A stretch of DNA of 64,000 nucleotides, from contig SFVX01000001.1 of assembly GCA_004561445.1 (NCBI GenBank), positions 186,001 to 250,000 on the forward strand. Direction: 5' to 3'. Of this stretch, positions 41,819-50,468 are shown piece after piece. Below the pieces are notes generated by a model, which was given only the letters and a program-made list of their open reading frames with translations, made no database searches and had not been told where the DNA came from. The stretch comes from a bacterium (GTDB lineage Bacteria > Patescibacteriota > Saccharimonadia > Saccharimonadales > Saccharimonadaceae). How positions within the stretch are numbered: position 1 is the first letter of the stretch; every line of letters begins with the position of its first letter. The position numbers were made by a program, and so were the translations under genes.

Positions 41819-43519
41819 TTATTTCTTGCGGCTTGCAATGTAGTATGCAGTTGCGGTGGTAAGACCAGCGATTGCAACCATTGCGGAGAGAACATTCTCG
41901 GCACCAGTCTTTGGAAGTTCTGGTGGAGTTACTGGTTCTTCTGGTTTGTCTTCACAGATTTTACCATCAAGTGTTACGTCAGCGGTGTCAGTCTTAGTAG
42001 TCTTGTCATCGTTGTTGTATTTACCACTCGCGGTGTTGGTGAGAGTAGATCCTTCACAGTTGTCGGCGAAGTCGCTGCTGATAGTAGCGTAGAAGTAAAT
42101 CGTAGCTTCAGTACCCTTGGCATAGTTGCCAATGTTGAGACCCTTGTCCGAGATAATATCATCGTTCATGGTCTTGCCGTTGGTGTTGGCTGCGTTGTAG
42201 AGAACAGTAGAACCCTTAACATAGCTGACACCTTTTGGAAGTACATCACGGATTACGACATTCTTAAGTTCGACGTCACCAGTGTTCTTGAATTGAATAC
42301 GGTAACGGACTTGGTTGCCAGCAGTGCCCTTGACGGATTCTGCCCAGCTATCGCCACCCTTGTTCTGAACCATCTTATTGATGGTGAAGTTTGGATGCTC
42401 TTCTGGTTTTTCTTCACAGACTTTACCATCGACGAGGACATCGGCAGTATCTTCTTTAGCAGTACCCTGACCACCACTTGCCTGAGCGACGTTGCGGAGG
42501 AGAGAGTTGCTACATTTTTCGCTTACTGCTTTATCGACAGTAGCATTGAAGTAAATCCAAGCGTTAGCACCGGCATTGTAGTCACCGATGTTCATACCGT
42601 TGTCGGTAATGATATTATCGCTAAGAGTTACACCCTTTGGATGTGCGGTGTTGAAGATAGTAGTAGTACCTTTAACATAGGTAAGACCTTTTGGAAGGAT
42701 GTCACGAATGGTGACATTTTTCAAAGTGGTGTTACCAGTGTTCTTGAAACCGATACGGTAACGAACGGTTTCGCCAGCCTTGGCTTTAACTTGCTCGCTC
42801 CAGGTGTCGGTACCGAGGATTTTAACTTCCTTGGTAATCTCGAGAGCTGGTTTGGCAGCAAATTGAGCTTTGACGTGGAAAGTTACATAACCAGAGTATT
42901 GAGAACAACCTGGGATTTTACCATCCATCTTGTCGTAACCTAGCAACATACCTTTGTTAGTAAAGAGGTCGTTGTTGGCAGTGTCAAGATTGAAGGTGCG
43001 AAGTTTACCATCTTTGGTGTTGTAATACTTTGCAGAACCCTTGACGTAGGCGAGATTAAACTTTTCACCATTTTTGGATTTGAAAGTGGTTTGGTCCCAA
43101 ACAGTGGTTGGTTTTGCGTTGGAAGATGAAATCTTACCGTTTACAGTGATAGAGGTGCTAGTGTCGGTTGGAAGTACGACATAAGCGCGGACGTTCTCAG
43201 CAACGAGGTTAAGGTTGCTAGCGGCGTTGTTGTGTACATACATACGAACAACATACTCTTTGCCATTCTCTACCTCAGTGGAGTCAGTCCAGTGATTCTT
43301 GCTTGCATCGCCGGTATATTCGGAAGCGGAGACGAAGTAGCGCTCATCACCAACTTCTTTATTATTATCGACGATAGAGTTGAAAGTAATGTGGTCGGCT
43401 GGTTTAGCCATCGTATAAGTAGTACGAGATGGTCCCCAAGCGAAGGCCACGAGAGCGCTTGTAGCGGCAATGACAGCAACGGCGCCAAAACCGAGACAAG
43501 CTTTAGTTGTTTTCTTCAT
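41819..43519 (-). CDS. LPXTG-anchored surface protein with two DUF11 repeats
   Basis: 566 aa. Signal peptide (KACLGFGAVAVIAATSALVAFA), a unique domain to about residue 220, then two DUF11 repeats of about 130 residues each (TWSEQVKAKAGETVRYRIGFKN and SWAESVKGTAGNQVRYRIQF starts; each with DILPKGLTYVKGT or DVLPKGVSYVKGS). The end is LPKTG, a hydrophobic helix and SRKK: a complete sortase signal. A sortase is not in this window. The long leader comes from promoter 43661-43633, and AAAGGAA precedes the ATG. Confidence 0.93.
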   Translation of the reverse strand: MKKTTKACLGFGAVAVIAATSALVAFAWGPSRTTYTMAKPADHITFNSIVDNNKEVGDERYFVSASEYTGDASKNHWTDSTEVENGKEYVVRMYVHNNAASNLNLVAENVRAYVVLPTDTSTSITVNGKISSSNAKPTTVWDQTTFKSKNGEKFNLAYVKGSAKYYNTKDGKLRTFNLDTANNDLFTNKGMLLGYDKMDGKIPGCSQYSGYVTFHVKAQFAAKPALEITKEVKILGTDTWSEQVKAKAGETVRYRIGFKNTGNTTLKNVTIRDILPKGLTYVKGTTTIFNTAHPKGVTLSDNIITDNGMNIGDYNAGANAWIYFNATVDKAVSEKCSNSLLRNVAQASGGQGTAKEDTADVLVDGKVCEEKPEEHPNFTINKMVQNKGGDSWAESVKGTAGNQVRYRIQFKNTGDVELKNVVIRDVLPKGVSYVKGSTVLYNAANTNGKTMNDDIISDKGLNIGNYAKGTEATIYFYATISSDFADNCEGSTLTNTASGKYNNDDKTTKTDTADVTLDGKICEDKPEEPVTPPELPKTGAENVLSAMVAIAGLTTATAYYIASRKK

Positions 43520-43632
43520 AATATAAATTCCTTTCTAAAATATTAGATCGAAAAGTTTAACTCTGTGAAAAGCCGCTTGTTAATGTGGCGCTTCTTGCAG
43601 GAACCTCCCAGTTCTTGTAATTAGCTGTATGT

Positions 43633-43661
43633 ATTATAGCAAACTTTTTGCATTTTGTCAA
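43633..43661 (-). promoter_or_regulatory. Consensus promoter P1 of the LPKTG protein gene
   Basis: Minus strand TTGACA, 17-nt spacer ending TTTGC, TATAAT. Start of transcription near 43626, about 105 nt before the ATG. The whole core resembles P2 (45928-45900) and P3 (47496-47468). Confidence 0.88.
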
Positions 43662-43788
43662 TAGTATTATGTGAGATTTTACTTATGTTTATAAATATTA
43701 TATAGCTTATGCTTATTGTAGGATTTTTGCGATCCCGTTTGTGCTATTTCTATCTATAAAATCAAACCATTGCTACATAAAACTTGGA

Positions 43789-43819
43789 ATAAGAGGGGTC
43801 TTTAGTCGACCCCTCTTAT
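43789..43819 (-). terminator. Terminator after the 43844-45037 gene
   Basis: ATAAGAGGGGTC pairs with GACCCCTCTTAT, 12 bp. The following minus-strand TTCCAAGTTTTAT is only moderately T-rich and recurs after the paralogous gene at 46048. Confidence 0.75.
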
Positions 43820-43843
43820 AAGGTACATGGGATGAGTGGGGAT

Positions 43844-45037
43844 TTATTCCGGCGCGTCAAGAGAACCACTGTTGTCGTCGCCTTTTACGGCTTCTTCAAC
43901 AGTGTCGGAACTATGAGAGGATTGTGCCTCGTCTATAGTCTTATTCTCTGTCCCGGTAATGACGGTATAATCTTTGCCGCCAACGTTCTCGGTTCCGCCG
44001 TTGTTGTTACGGTCTCCGAGACTTTTATCGTTGGAAGGCTTAGAACCGCCGTTGTTGCTGCCTTTATCCTCGGTAGGAGCCTTCGGAGGCGTGTAAGTGT
44101 CCGGAGACTTAGGCTCAGAAGTCTGAGTCTTATCAGTCTTGTCTGGATCATTTGCGCCACCACCAAAGTCCGGATTGTCCGGTACCTGCCCCTGCGGACC
44201 AGCACTTGGGTCCTTCGGCTCCAACTCGATATCCGGAGTTTCCGGAGGAGTTGTATCGTCCTCAGGAGGAGTGCCAGTAGGAGGAGCCCAATACCCAACA
44301 TCTACAGGCTGATAGCCACATTCAAGACGAAGCTTGATGAGACCTGCCTTGCCGAAGTCAAAGACTAAAGCATGACCACCGGTATGCGTGCTGTTACGCA
44401 CAACAATGTCCGGCAAACCTGCAGCGCGTCCGTCATGATACATATACATGCTGGACGTATAATCGTCGAGTTTGACAATACTTACCGTGGCGTTGTCCCT
44501 TAAAACCTCAAGGTACTCCTCCACGCTAGCCTGCCAGTACTCTGGGTCCTTTATGAACTCGTCGGCAGTGTAATTCGGCTGTTGACCGATTGGCTGCTGC
44601 CAAGTTCCGTCGCGAAGGATCCTGTTGTTCGGTTTAACCACGTTTACATAATGCGTAATCTCAGCCGCGGCCAAGCAAGGGTCGGTTTTAAGCGCCCAAG
44701 CGAAGTCGCGATCTTCGTCCGCATCATAAACGTAATCAAGAACGTTACTATACTCACCGGCAGAGATATGCTCTGCGGCTGCCTCGTACACGTTCCAACC
44801 GAAGTTGTTTTTACCAACCCCGGCCTTGGCTTGTTCACTCGCAACTTTATAAGCTGCCTCGTCGTTAGCTTTGACTAACTCCAAGGTATGCTCGTCGCCA
44901 TTGATGGCGTTGTTGCGAATAACTATAGTATCGCTGTTTGCGATCGCTCTAGCAGTACTGCCGTTGATCGCAACAGCACCGATGAAGAACGTCGCTATAA
45001 GCAGGAGGACAGTGCCTCCCAAAAATGCTTTACGCAC
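43844..45037 (-). CDS. Secreted Pro/Asp-rich surface protein, paralogue of 46048-47283
   Basis: 397 aa from GTG 45037, placed behind GGAAGG in the same spacing as its paralogue (a GTG at 45046 is too close to the site). Signal-like N-terminus, a folded domain to about residue 235 with DDYTSSMYMYHDG, DIVVRNSTHTGG and LRLECGYQPVD, then a disordered Pro/Asp/Gly/Asn-rich half containing DPSAGPQGQVPDNPDFGGGA. It ends VKGDDNSGSLDAPE with no LPXTG or membrane anchor. Family and function are unknown to me; the conserved C-terminus may be an export or binding signal. Confidence 0.75.
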   Translation of the reverse strand: MRKAFLGGTVLLLIATFFIGAVAINGSTARAIANSDTIVIRNNAINGDEHTLELVKANDEAAYKVASEQAKAGVGKNNFGWNVYEAAAEHISAGEYSNVLDYVYDADEDRDFAWALKTDPCLAAAEITHYVNVVKPNNRILRDGTWQQPIGQQPNYTADEFIKDPEYWQASVEEYLEVLRDNATVSIVKLDDYTSSMYMYHDGRAAGLPDIVVRNSTHTGGHALVFDFGKAGLIKLRLECGYQPVDVGYWAPPTGTPPEDDTTPPETPDIELEPKDPSAGPQGQVPDNPDFGGGANDPDKTDKTQTSEPKSPDTYTPPKAPTEDKGSNNGGSKPSNDKSLGDRNNNGGTENVGGKDYTVITGTENKTIDEAQSSHSSDTVEEAVKGDDNSGSLDAPE

Positions 45038-45068
45038 ATCAATCACCTTCCTTCCTTGTGCGTATCAC

Positions 45069-45632
45069 TTAGCGATCGAAAAGATCGCAAATTGCGCTGG
45101 CTGCCCAGCCGGCGAGAATGCCGATGGCGCCCGAAAGAACGCAATTGAGCAACTTGGCGTATGTGGTAGCCTCGGCAAGGTTAGCCACCTGCACGCGGTT
45201 ACCTGCGGAATCGAGCGTCCAGCAGAGATAGTTGGATACGCTCGGCCAGCAGATGATACCTGCGCCAATGGCGGCAAGGATGCCTACGGCAATCGAAACT
45301 ATGATAGCCCAGGTAGCCATACGGTGCTGTCCACACTCGCGAATAATGTCAGCGGTGCGGCGATCGATGTGGCTGCGGGTATCGCTATGCTCGGCGCCAA
45401 TTCTGGTGCGCGTCGCTTCGTGCTCGGCGGTCGTGTGACTCTTGAGCTTCTTGGCGGCGTGACCGATGGCCTTAGCAGTAACCTCACGCGTTGTGTCGTG
45501 TTCTTTGCGGTTATCATCGCGGAGATTGGTACTCGCGCGGCCGACTCCCGTAAGCTGAACCTTGTTCGCTTCGTCGAGCATTTCCTGCAGTTCCTCAGGG
45601 GTCATAGCCCCAATATTCTTCACTTTACTCAT
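45069..45632 (-). CDS. Membrane protein with helical cytoplasmic N-terminus
   Basis: 187 aa. Residues 1-105 are charged, with repeated H/R/T-rich stretches (RKEHDTTREVTAK, TTAEHEATRTRIGAEH) and probable coiled coil. Two membrane helices follow (about 108-130 and 163-182) with a loop bearing CWPS and CWTLDSAG. AAAGGAGG precedes the ATG. It lies 31 nt before the paralogous secreted protein gene and may anchor or export it; this is inferred from position only. Confidence 0.7.
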   Translation of the reverse strand: MSKVKNIGAMTPEELQEMLDEANKVQLTGVGRASTNLRDDNRKEHDTTREVTAKAIGHAAKKLKSHTTAEHEATRTRIGAEHSDTRSHIDRRTADIIRECGQHRMATWAIIVSIAVGILAAIGAGIICWPSVSNYLCWTLDSAGNRVQVANLAEATTYAKLLNCVLSGAIGILAGWAASAICDLFDR

Positions 45633-45899
45633 GATAATTCCTCCTTTTGGGGGTCTACCCCAGTGGCTCTTGGCCGATGGTGCACCTTTCTTGAAGGCGC
45701 TATTGACTGGAAAAAACTGAAAAATCTATATAAACACCCCAATAACGGAGGAGTGAATAGCCCGGATCGTGCACGATCATTTACCCCACATCCCAATGGG
45801 TGCTACACTAACTTACGTTTCGTGCAGCAATGGGTTGATTTAGTGCACTAATGTTAATTTGCCGCATCCTATAGAGCTTATCTATATTTTGCTGTGTCT

Positions 45900-45928
45900 A
45901 TTATAGCAAACTTTTTACATTTTGTCAA
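45900..45928 (-). promoter_or_regulatory. Consensus promoter P2 of the 45632-43844 operon
   Basis: Minus strand TTGACA, 17-nt spacer, TATAAT. The leader runs about 260 nt to the first ATG. The surrounding 415-nt gap (45633-46047) also holds a GATCGTGCACGATC palindrome and the upstream gene's terminator. Confidence 0.88.
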
Positions 45929-45969
45929 TAGTATTATATAAATAAAACCATTACCGGATAAAACTTGGA

Positions 45970-46000
45970 ATAGAGGCGGGGATCGTGTCCCCACCTCTAT
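45970..46000 (-). terminator. Terminator after the 46048-47283 gene
   Basis: ATAGAGG-GGGGA pairs with TCCCC-CCTCTAT with one mismatch. The flanks (AAGGT before, TTCCAAGTTTTAT after, on the minus strand) match those of the hairpin at 43789. Confidence 0.75.
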
Positions 46001-46047
46001 AAGGTGCGAGCTCATAGCTCTGGCTTTCCCTTCTGGGAGTTTACGAG

Positions 46048-47283
46048 TTACTCTGGAGCATCCATGGAGCCTTCGTTTGTGTCGCCCTTGACAGGTTCCT
46101 CAACGGTGTTATCGTTTTGGTTGTCGTAAGCTTCGTCAATTGAAGTGTCTCCATTTTGGCCGCCAACTACAACGTCATAGTCCTTACCGCCAACCTGCTC
46201 GGTGCCGCCATCGTTGTGATCCTCGATAGTCGGAGTCTTGCCGGGCTGAGTCGGTTTGGTCGGTACAGACGGTTCATTGTTGTCGGGCTCATACTCAGTT
46301 GCCGGTGGAGCGGGCGGAGTATAGGTGCTCGGCGAAGTAGGCTCAGGAGTCAAATCCGTATCCGTCTTGTCCGGATCATTGGCGCCACCGCCATAGTCCG
46401 GATTGTTCGGTACCTGTCCCTGCGGACCAGCATTTGGGTCCTTCGGCTCTGGAGTTGGATCAGGAGTCGGTGTAGGATCGGGGTCGGGAGTCGGCGTAGG
46501 TGTCGGGTCGGGATCAGGATTCGGAGTTGGGTCAGGAGTCGGCGTCGGATTGTCGTTAATCGGTGGAATGTTTGGCGTTGGCCAGTAAGGCGTATCAATA
46601 GGCTGATAGCCACATTCCAGACGATACTTCACGATACCGGGCTTACCAAGGTCGAATTGTACGAAGGTACCGCCAGAGTTGTTGGTATTTCGCACAATGA
46701 CGCTAGGACGATTGCCGTCAATCTGGTCTGGGTACATATACATGCTAGATGTATACGAATCAATCTTCTTGAGAGAGATTTCGCCCAAGCACAGACGCTC
46801 GGTAATCAGTTTAATCGCTCGGCTCCAATACTCGCCGTCACGCAGAAAGTGTTTGTGGGCCGCGTCGGCCCGCCGGCCGATAAGTTCGTTTTGCTCGTCG
46901 ATCAGGATAGGCTCGTCGAAGGCGAGAGTCTCATCCATATCTAGGGCGATTGCCGCACAGAGTGCGGGGTCGTGTTGGATGGAATTGAAGAAGTCGCCAG
47001 TGCCATCGTTCTTGGCGATAAAGCTTAAGACGTCTTCTGCTTCGCCATCCTTCACAGCGGTTTCAGCCCATTCTTTGCGGTTGGGGCCGAAATTGAAGTT
47101 GTTGTTGCCAATATCGTCCTCATTCACCATGTCGTTATAGTAAATGATTTCTCTACCGCCATTTGCGGCGGCGGCCTGTGCGGTGGTAATAAGGCGCGAG
47201 CCCACACCGGACATACCCAAGAGAAACACGGCAATAAAGGCCAAAACGGTCGTTGCTGCTGCAAATTTTCGTGTCTTTTTCAT
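46048..47283 (-). CDS. Secreted Pro/Asp-rich surface protein, paralogue of 43844-45037
   Basis: 411 aa from ATG 47283 behind GGAGG at 8 nt. Signal peptide ending in TTAQA, a folded domain to about 230 (KKIDSYTSSMYMYPDQ; VIVRNTNNSGGTFVQFDLGKPG; YRLECGYQPID), a linker of PTPDP-type repeats (about 240-280), a second conserved segment (EPKDPNAGPQGQVPNNPD) and the tail VKGDTNEGSMDAPE. No anchor. The shared segments with 43844-45037 and the matching promoters show duplication. Confidence 0.78.
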   Translation of the reverse strand: MKKTRKFAAATTVLAFIAVFLLGMSGVGSRLITTAQAAAANGGREIIYYNDMVNEDDIGNNNFNFGPNRKEWAETAVKDGEAEDVLSFIAKNDGTGDFFNSIQHDPALCAAIALDMDETLAFDEPILIDEQNELIGRRADAAHKHFLRDGEYWSRAIKLITERLCLGEISLKKIDSYTSSMYMYPDQIDGNRPSVIVRNTNNSGGTFVQFDLGKPGIVKYRLECGYQPIDTPYWPTPNIPPINDNPTPTPDPTPNPDPDPTPTPTPDPDPTPTPDPTPEPKDPNAGPQGQVPNNPDYGGGANDPDKTDTDLTPEPTSPSTYTPPAPPATEYEPDNNEPSVPTKPTQPGKTPTIEDHNDGGTEQVGGKDYDVVVGGQNGDTSIDEAYDNQNDNTVEEPVKGDTNEGSMDAPE

Positions 47284-47353
47284 GATTGACACCTCCTCTA
47301 AGATTTTGGAGACTCTCCTTCTTCGTAGCTTCGTGAGCGCGGAAGTGAAAGTC

Positions 47354-47400
47354 TACTGCATAACGGTGGTCTAATGGACCAGCCTCAGTTTTATGCAGTA
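47354..47400 (-). ncRNA. Structured leader element of the 46048-47283 gene
   Basis: On the minus-strand RNA, TACTGCATAA pairs perfectly with TTATGCAGTA and encloses an inner hairpin TGGTC/GACCA. It lies in the leader between P3 and the ribosome site. I recognise no known riboswitch; a related sequence with AACCATTACTGCA-like core appears in the P2 leader. Confidence 0.6.
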
Positions 47401-47467
47401 ATGGTTCGATTTGCTTGTTAAGGCTCCGCATTCTGCTCCGCTAACAGGAGTGGCGATACATATACTA

Positions 47468-47496
47468 ATTATAGCAAATTTTTCGTGTTCTGTCAA
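47468..47496 (-). promoter_or_regulatory. Consensus promoter P3 of the 46048-47283 gene
   Basis: Minus strand TTGACA, 17-nt spacer ending TTTGC, TATAAT; leader of about 180 nt. Confidence 0.88.
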
Positions 47497-47547
47497 TAGC
47501 GTAAGGGGGTTTAATAGGGGTGAAGTTGGCATGCTTATGCTTCTTAA

Positions 47548-47556
47548 TGCTATAAT
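47548..47556 (+). promoter_or_regulatory. Extended -10 promoter of the 47565-48092 gene
   Basis: TGC-TATAAT, 8 nt before the ATG, divergent from P3. Confidence 0.6.
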
Positions 47557-47564
47557 TAGATATT

Positions 47565-48092
47565 ATGGCACTAAATGGTAAGATTATTCAGCGCATAACA
47601 GGGGTCAAAAGTAGCGATGTAATGCACTCGTCGGGCTATGCAAATGCTCAAAATGCGGGCAGTTTTGGCGTAGCTGAAGGCGAGACTTTTGAGCAGAGGC
47701 AAGAAATCGAGAAAAACCGCAAAATTGTGCAAGGATATAATCGCGCAAAGGTGGCTCAGCGCACAAATATGATGCCAAAAGCGCGTACTTACCAACAGGA
47801 ATTAGAGGAAAAACGCCAGCGTAAGCTTGGCGATCAGACCGACAGCGCAGAACAGGAGCGTCAAGAGTTTAGCACGAGGTTGGAGCGCGGCGGCTTAAGG
47901 TCTTTTGAAGAGAGGCGCATAGGTGGATACGCTGATAGGCAAGCTACTTTTGTGGCACAAAAAGAAGCACGCACGGCGATTGGTCAGGCGCGTTCATCCG
48001 AAGCAAGACAAGCGATGGCGGCGCGCTTTAACGGTACTGCAAGACCAACGCCAAAGACTGGCGGGTTTGGCCCAAATTTTGGGCGTCATTAG
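47565..48092 (+). CDS. Basic, probably disordered protein of unknown function
   Basis: 175 aa, rich in Gln, Arg, Glu and Ala, with no hydrophobic segment; long helical stretches (RTYQQELEEKRQRKL) and a Gly/Pro-rich end. No family recognised. The last 65 nt overlap the 3' end of prmC on the other strand. Confidence 0.6.
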   Translation: MALNGKIIQRITGVKSSDVMHSSGYANAQNAGSFGVAEGETFEQRQEIEKNRKIVQGYNRAKVAQRTNMMPKARTYQQELEEKRQRKLGDQTDSAEQERQEFSTRLERGGLRSFEERRIGGYADRQATFVAQKEARTAIGQARSSEARQAMAARFNGTARPTPKTGGFGPNFGRH

Positions 48093-48978
48093 AGGCCACT
48101 GACACATATTCCTGAAGTATATTTTTCTCGGCGGCATAGTCGAGAATGGCTTGATGTTGGCAAATATCCGCCTCGAGTACGAGAAAACCGCCCTTTTTGA
48201 GGTGCTTTGGGGCTTTATCGATGAGATTTTTTATGAGGCCGAGACCGTAATTTGAGGCATAAAGAGCAAGTTTTGGTTCGTATTTGAGAGTGTTTTTGTC
48301 GATCCAAGGCCAAGCTTTGTCGACGTAAGGGAGATTTGCAACAATAATGTCGAAAGTTTGGTTTTTGAAGGCTTTAGATTTTAGGAGGTTGGATTTGACC
48401 CAACTTATGCTTTTAATTTGGAGTTTTTGGGCGTTATACTCGGCACAGGCGAGTGCCTTGGCGGAAATGTCAGAAGCTACGATCTGAATATTCGCCTCTG
48501 GCTCGGCGTGGTTTTTGGTGCTTTGCGAAAGTTTGCTGGCGAGACTTAGCGCAATGCAACCACTACCGGTGCCAAGATCAAGGATTTTAATAGGCTCGCC
48601 TGATTGGATGGTTTGGACGGCTTTAGCAGTTCCGGTGGTTTTGGCGGGCTTAACGGCATTGGTGCTAAGTTTTTGATAGAGTTCGCTTGCGATGTCGACA
48701 AGAGCTTCGGTCTCTGGGCGTGGAATTAGAACGTCTCGCGTGAGATAAAACTTGTGGCCATAGAATTCTTTGTAGCCCAAGATATAGGCAAGTGGTTCGT
48801 GTTTTTGACGACGCAAAAGCATGTCGTCGACGACTTTTTGTTGCTCTGCGGTCAATTCTTCGTCGGCGTGAGCGTGCAAAAAGGTGCGATCTTTGTCGAA
48901 AATGCTGGCAAGAATAAGTTCTGCGTCGAGACGGTCGATGGAAGAGCTGGCTTTTTTAAGCCATGAGTTCACGTTCAT
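48028..48978 (-). CDS. prmC: Release factor glutamine methyltransferase
   Basis: 316 aa from ATG 48978 ([10 protein letters not shown]), inside the end of prfA. N-terminal helical domain, then SAM-binding [16 protein letters not shown] and the catalytic NLPYVD (family NPPY). PrmC methylates the GGQ glutamine of release factors; its gene follows prfA here with a 23-nt overlap, the classical arrangement. A short insert of Ala/Thr/Lys residues lies before the SAM loop. Confidence 0.93.
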   Translation of the reverse strand: MNVNSWLKKASSSIDRLDAELILASIFDKDRTFLHAHADEELTAEQQKVVDDMLLRRQKHEPLAYILGYKEFYGHKFYLTRDVLIPRPETEALVDIASELYQKLSTNAVKPAKTTGTAKAVQTIQSGEPIKILDLGTGSGCIALSLASKLSQSTKNHAEPEANIQIVASDISAKALACAEYNAQKLQIKSISWVKSNLLKSKAFKNQTFDIIVANLPYVDKAWPWIDKNTLKYEPKLALYASNYGLGLIKNLIDKAPKHLKKGGFLVLEADICQHQAILDYAAEKNILQEYVSVASNDAQNLGQTRQSLALVLQYR

Positions 48979-49987
48979 GGAGAATGAGGGCCTCGATAAT
49001 GTCTTGGATGTCACCATTCATGGCAGCTTGAATATTGCTACGAGAATAGTGAATGCGATGGTCGGTGATGCGATCTTGCGGGTAATTGTAAGTACGGATT
49101 TTCTCGGAACGGTCGCCGGTGCCAATGAGGGTTTTGCGAGCATCGGAAGCCTTGGCGCGATCATCGGCGATTTTGCGCTCAAGCAAACGCGAACGGAGCA
49201 CAGTCATGGCGCGCTCACGGTTTTGTTGCTGAGAACGTTCGTCTTGCATAGTAACAACAATACCGGTCGGGAGATGCGTGATACGAACAGCGGAGTCGGT
49301 CGTATTGACGCCCTGCCCACCGTGGCCGCCAGAACGATAAATGTCGATGCGAAGATCTTCGGGCTTGATTTCAATATCGGTTTCTTCAGCCTCTGGGAGG
49401 ACGGCAACCGTAGCAGTGCTAGTATGAATGCGGCCCTGACTCTCGGTAACTGGAATACGCTGGACGCGATGAACGCCACCTTCGAATTTGAGCTTGCCAT
49501 ATGGCTCTTCGCCAGAGATACGGACGATGACCTCCTTGTAGCCGCCAGCATCGTTAACAGACTCGGACTCGAGCTCAACTTTGAGGCCGTGAGTCTCGGC
49601 GTAACGAAGATACATGCGATAAAGATCGCCAGCAAAAAGCGAAGCTTCGTCGCCACCGGCGCCGGCGCGAATTTCTAGAATGGCAGCTTTGTCGTCGTTT
49701 GGATCACGCGGAATTAGCATTTCGGTGAGTTTTTGCTCAATTTCAGCGTATTCGCGTTCAAATTCTGGCTTCATGTCGGCAAAATCTGGATCATTGCTTG
49801 CCATTTCGATATCTGCCTCGAGCTGAGTGCGCTTTTTGCCGAGTTCAAGGAGAGTGTTTATCTCGCCGAGGCGGCGGTTCTTGGCGGCAAAGTTTTTGTC
49901 GGCATAAGAATCTGGCTGCGACAAAAAGTCGGTTAGCTCTGTTTTTTCTGCGTTTAAAGCATCAAAATCCAATTGAAGATTACTCAT
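48956..49987 (-). CDS. prfA: Peptide chain release factor 1
   Basis: 343 aa. Recognises UAA/UAG and releases the peptide. [16 protein letters not shown], the GGQ motif in [18 protein letters not shown], and the codon-reading loop in the [12 protein letters not shown] region are all present. TGT-TATAAT stands 8 nt before the ATG. UGA is a stop in this window, so an RF2 gene should exist elsewhere. Confidence 0.97.
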   Translation of the reverse strand: MSNLQLDFDALNAEKTELTDFLSQPDSYADKNFAAKNRRLGEINTLLELGKKRTQLEADIEMASNDPDFADMKPEFEREYAEIEQKLTEMLIPRDPNDDKAAILEIRAGAGGDEASLFAGDLYRMYLRYAETHGLKVELESESVNDAGGYKEVIVRISGEEPYGKLKFEGGVHRVQRIPVTESQGRIHTSTATVAVLPEAEETDIEIKPEDLRIDIYRSGGHGGQGVNTTDSAVRITHLPTGIVVTMQDERSQQQNRERAMTVLRSRLLERKIADDRAKASDARKTLIGTGDRSEKIRTYNYPQDRITDHRIHYSRSNIQAAMNGDIQDIIEALILHERELMA

Positions 49988-50075
49988 TTAGCCATATTAT
50001 AACATATTAACGGCAGTTCGTGAACTTGCGAAAGCCGAGGGGGCTTCAATGTAAAATACGGCGATAAGTTAGTTT

Positions 50076-50103
50076 TTGAAGGCACTACAAGATGTGCTAT
50101 AAT
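50076..50103 (+). promoter_or_regulatory. Promoter of tRNA-Val
   Basis: TTGAAG, 16-nt spacer, TATAAT preceded by TGC; the -10 ends 8 nt before the tRNA. Confidence 0.75.
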
Positions 50104-50111
50104 CTGGCTAT

Positions 50112-50185
50112 GGACCTTTAGCTCAGTTGGCTAGAGCGTACGATTCACATTCGTAAGGTCACTGGTTCGAGCCCAGTAAGGTCCA
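50112..50185 (+). tRNA. tRNA-Val (anticodon CAC)
   Basis: Acceptor GGACCTT pairs with AAGGTCC, anticodon stem TACGA/TCGTA with loop TTCACAT (anticodon CAC), T arm CTGG-TTCGAG-CCAG region. CCA is encoded (50186-50188). Confidence 0.96.
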
Positions 50186-50202
50186 CCAAGACAAAGAGAA
50201 AT

Positions 50203-50235
50203 ACACCCAAAGGGTGTTATTTTTTGTTTTTTTCG
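50203..50235 (+). terminator. Terminator of tRNA-Val
   Basis: ACACCC pairs with GGGTGT around AAA, followed by TATTTTTTGTTTTTTTC. Confidence 0.88.
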
Positions 50236-50312
50236 TCGAGTTAGATGTGGCGAGAAGTATCTTTCTTTTAGATGGATTGGCATTATTTGGCACCTCTTTA
50301 TTAGTAGCTTTT

Positions 50313-50462
50313 TCATACATGTCCAACACTTGCTAATTCTTTAGCAATCTTTTTCTGTTCACTTTTCATTAAGTCTAGCGGAATGGCGTCAGAGTAATGC
50401 GTTTCAAGCAACTTTTGGCGTTTATGTTCCAGGAATATTTTTAGCGCAACAACGTTTTATTT
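50313..50462 (-). pseudogene. Fragment of a large serine recombinase
   Basis: Minus-strand translation gives a 50-codon open fragment with KRQKLLETHYSDAIPLDLM and KSEQKKIAKELA, then TGA. This is the coiled-coil region that follows the zinc ribbon in large serine recombinases of the phage-integrase type. The catalytic domain and the rest are absent, and no start codon or ribosome site fits. It lies about 125 nt from tRNA-Val. Confidence 0.65.
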
Positions 50463-50468
50463 ATTTTC

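Noticed and set aside
46403-46588. Gly/Val/Ser repeat ORF on the plus strand
   Set aside because: Shadow of the PTPDP linker codons of the surface protein on the other strand.
47153-47431. 92-aa minus-strand ORF over the start of the 46048-47283 gene
   Set aside because: It runs through the structured leader and the signal-peptide region in another frame, without a ribosome site.
50131-50316. 61-aa minus-strand ORF including GGPYWARTSDL
   Set aside because: It is the antisense of tRNA-Val, a well-known false gene call, joined to the terminator and a piece of the recombinase remnant.
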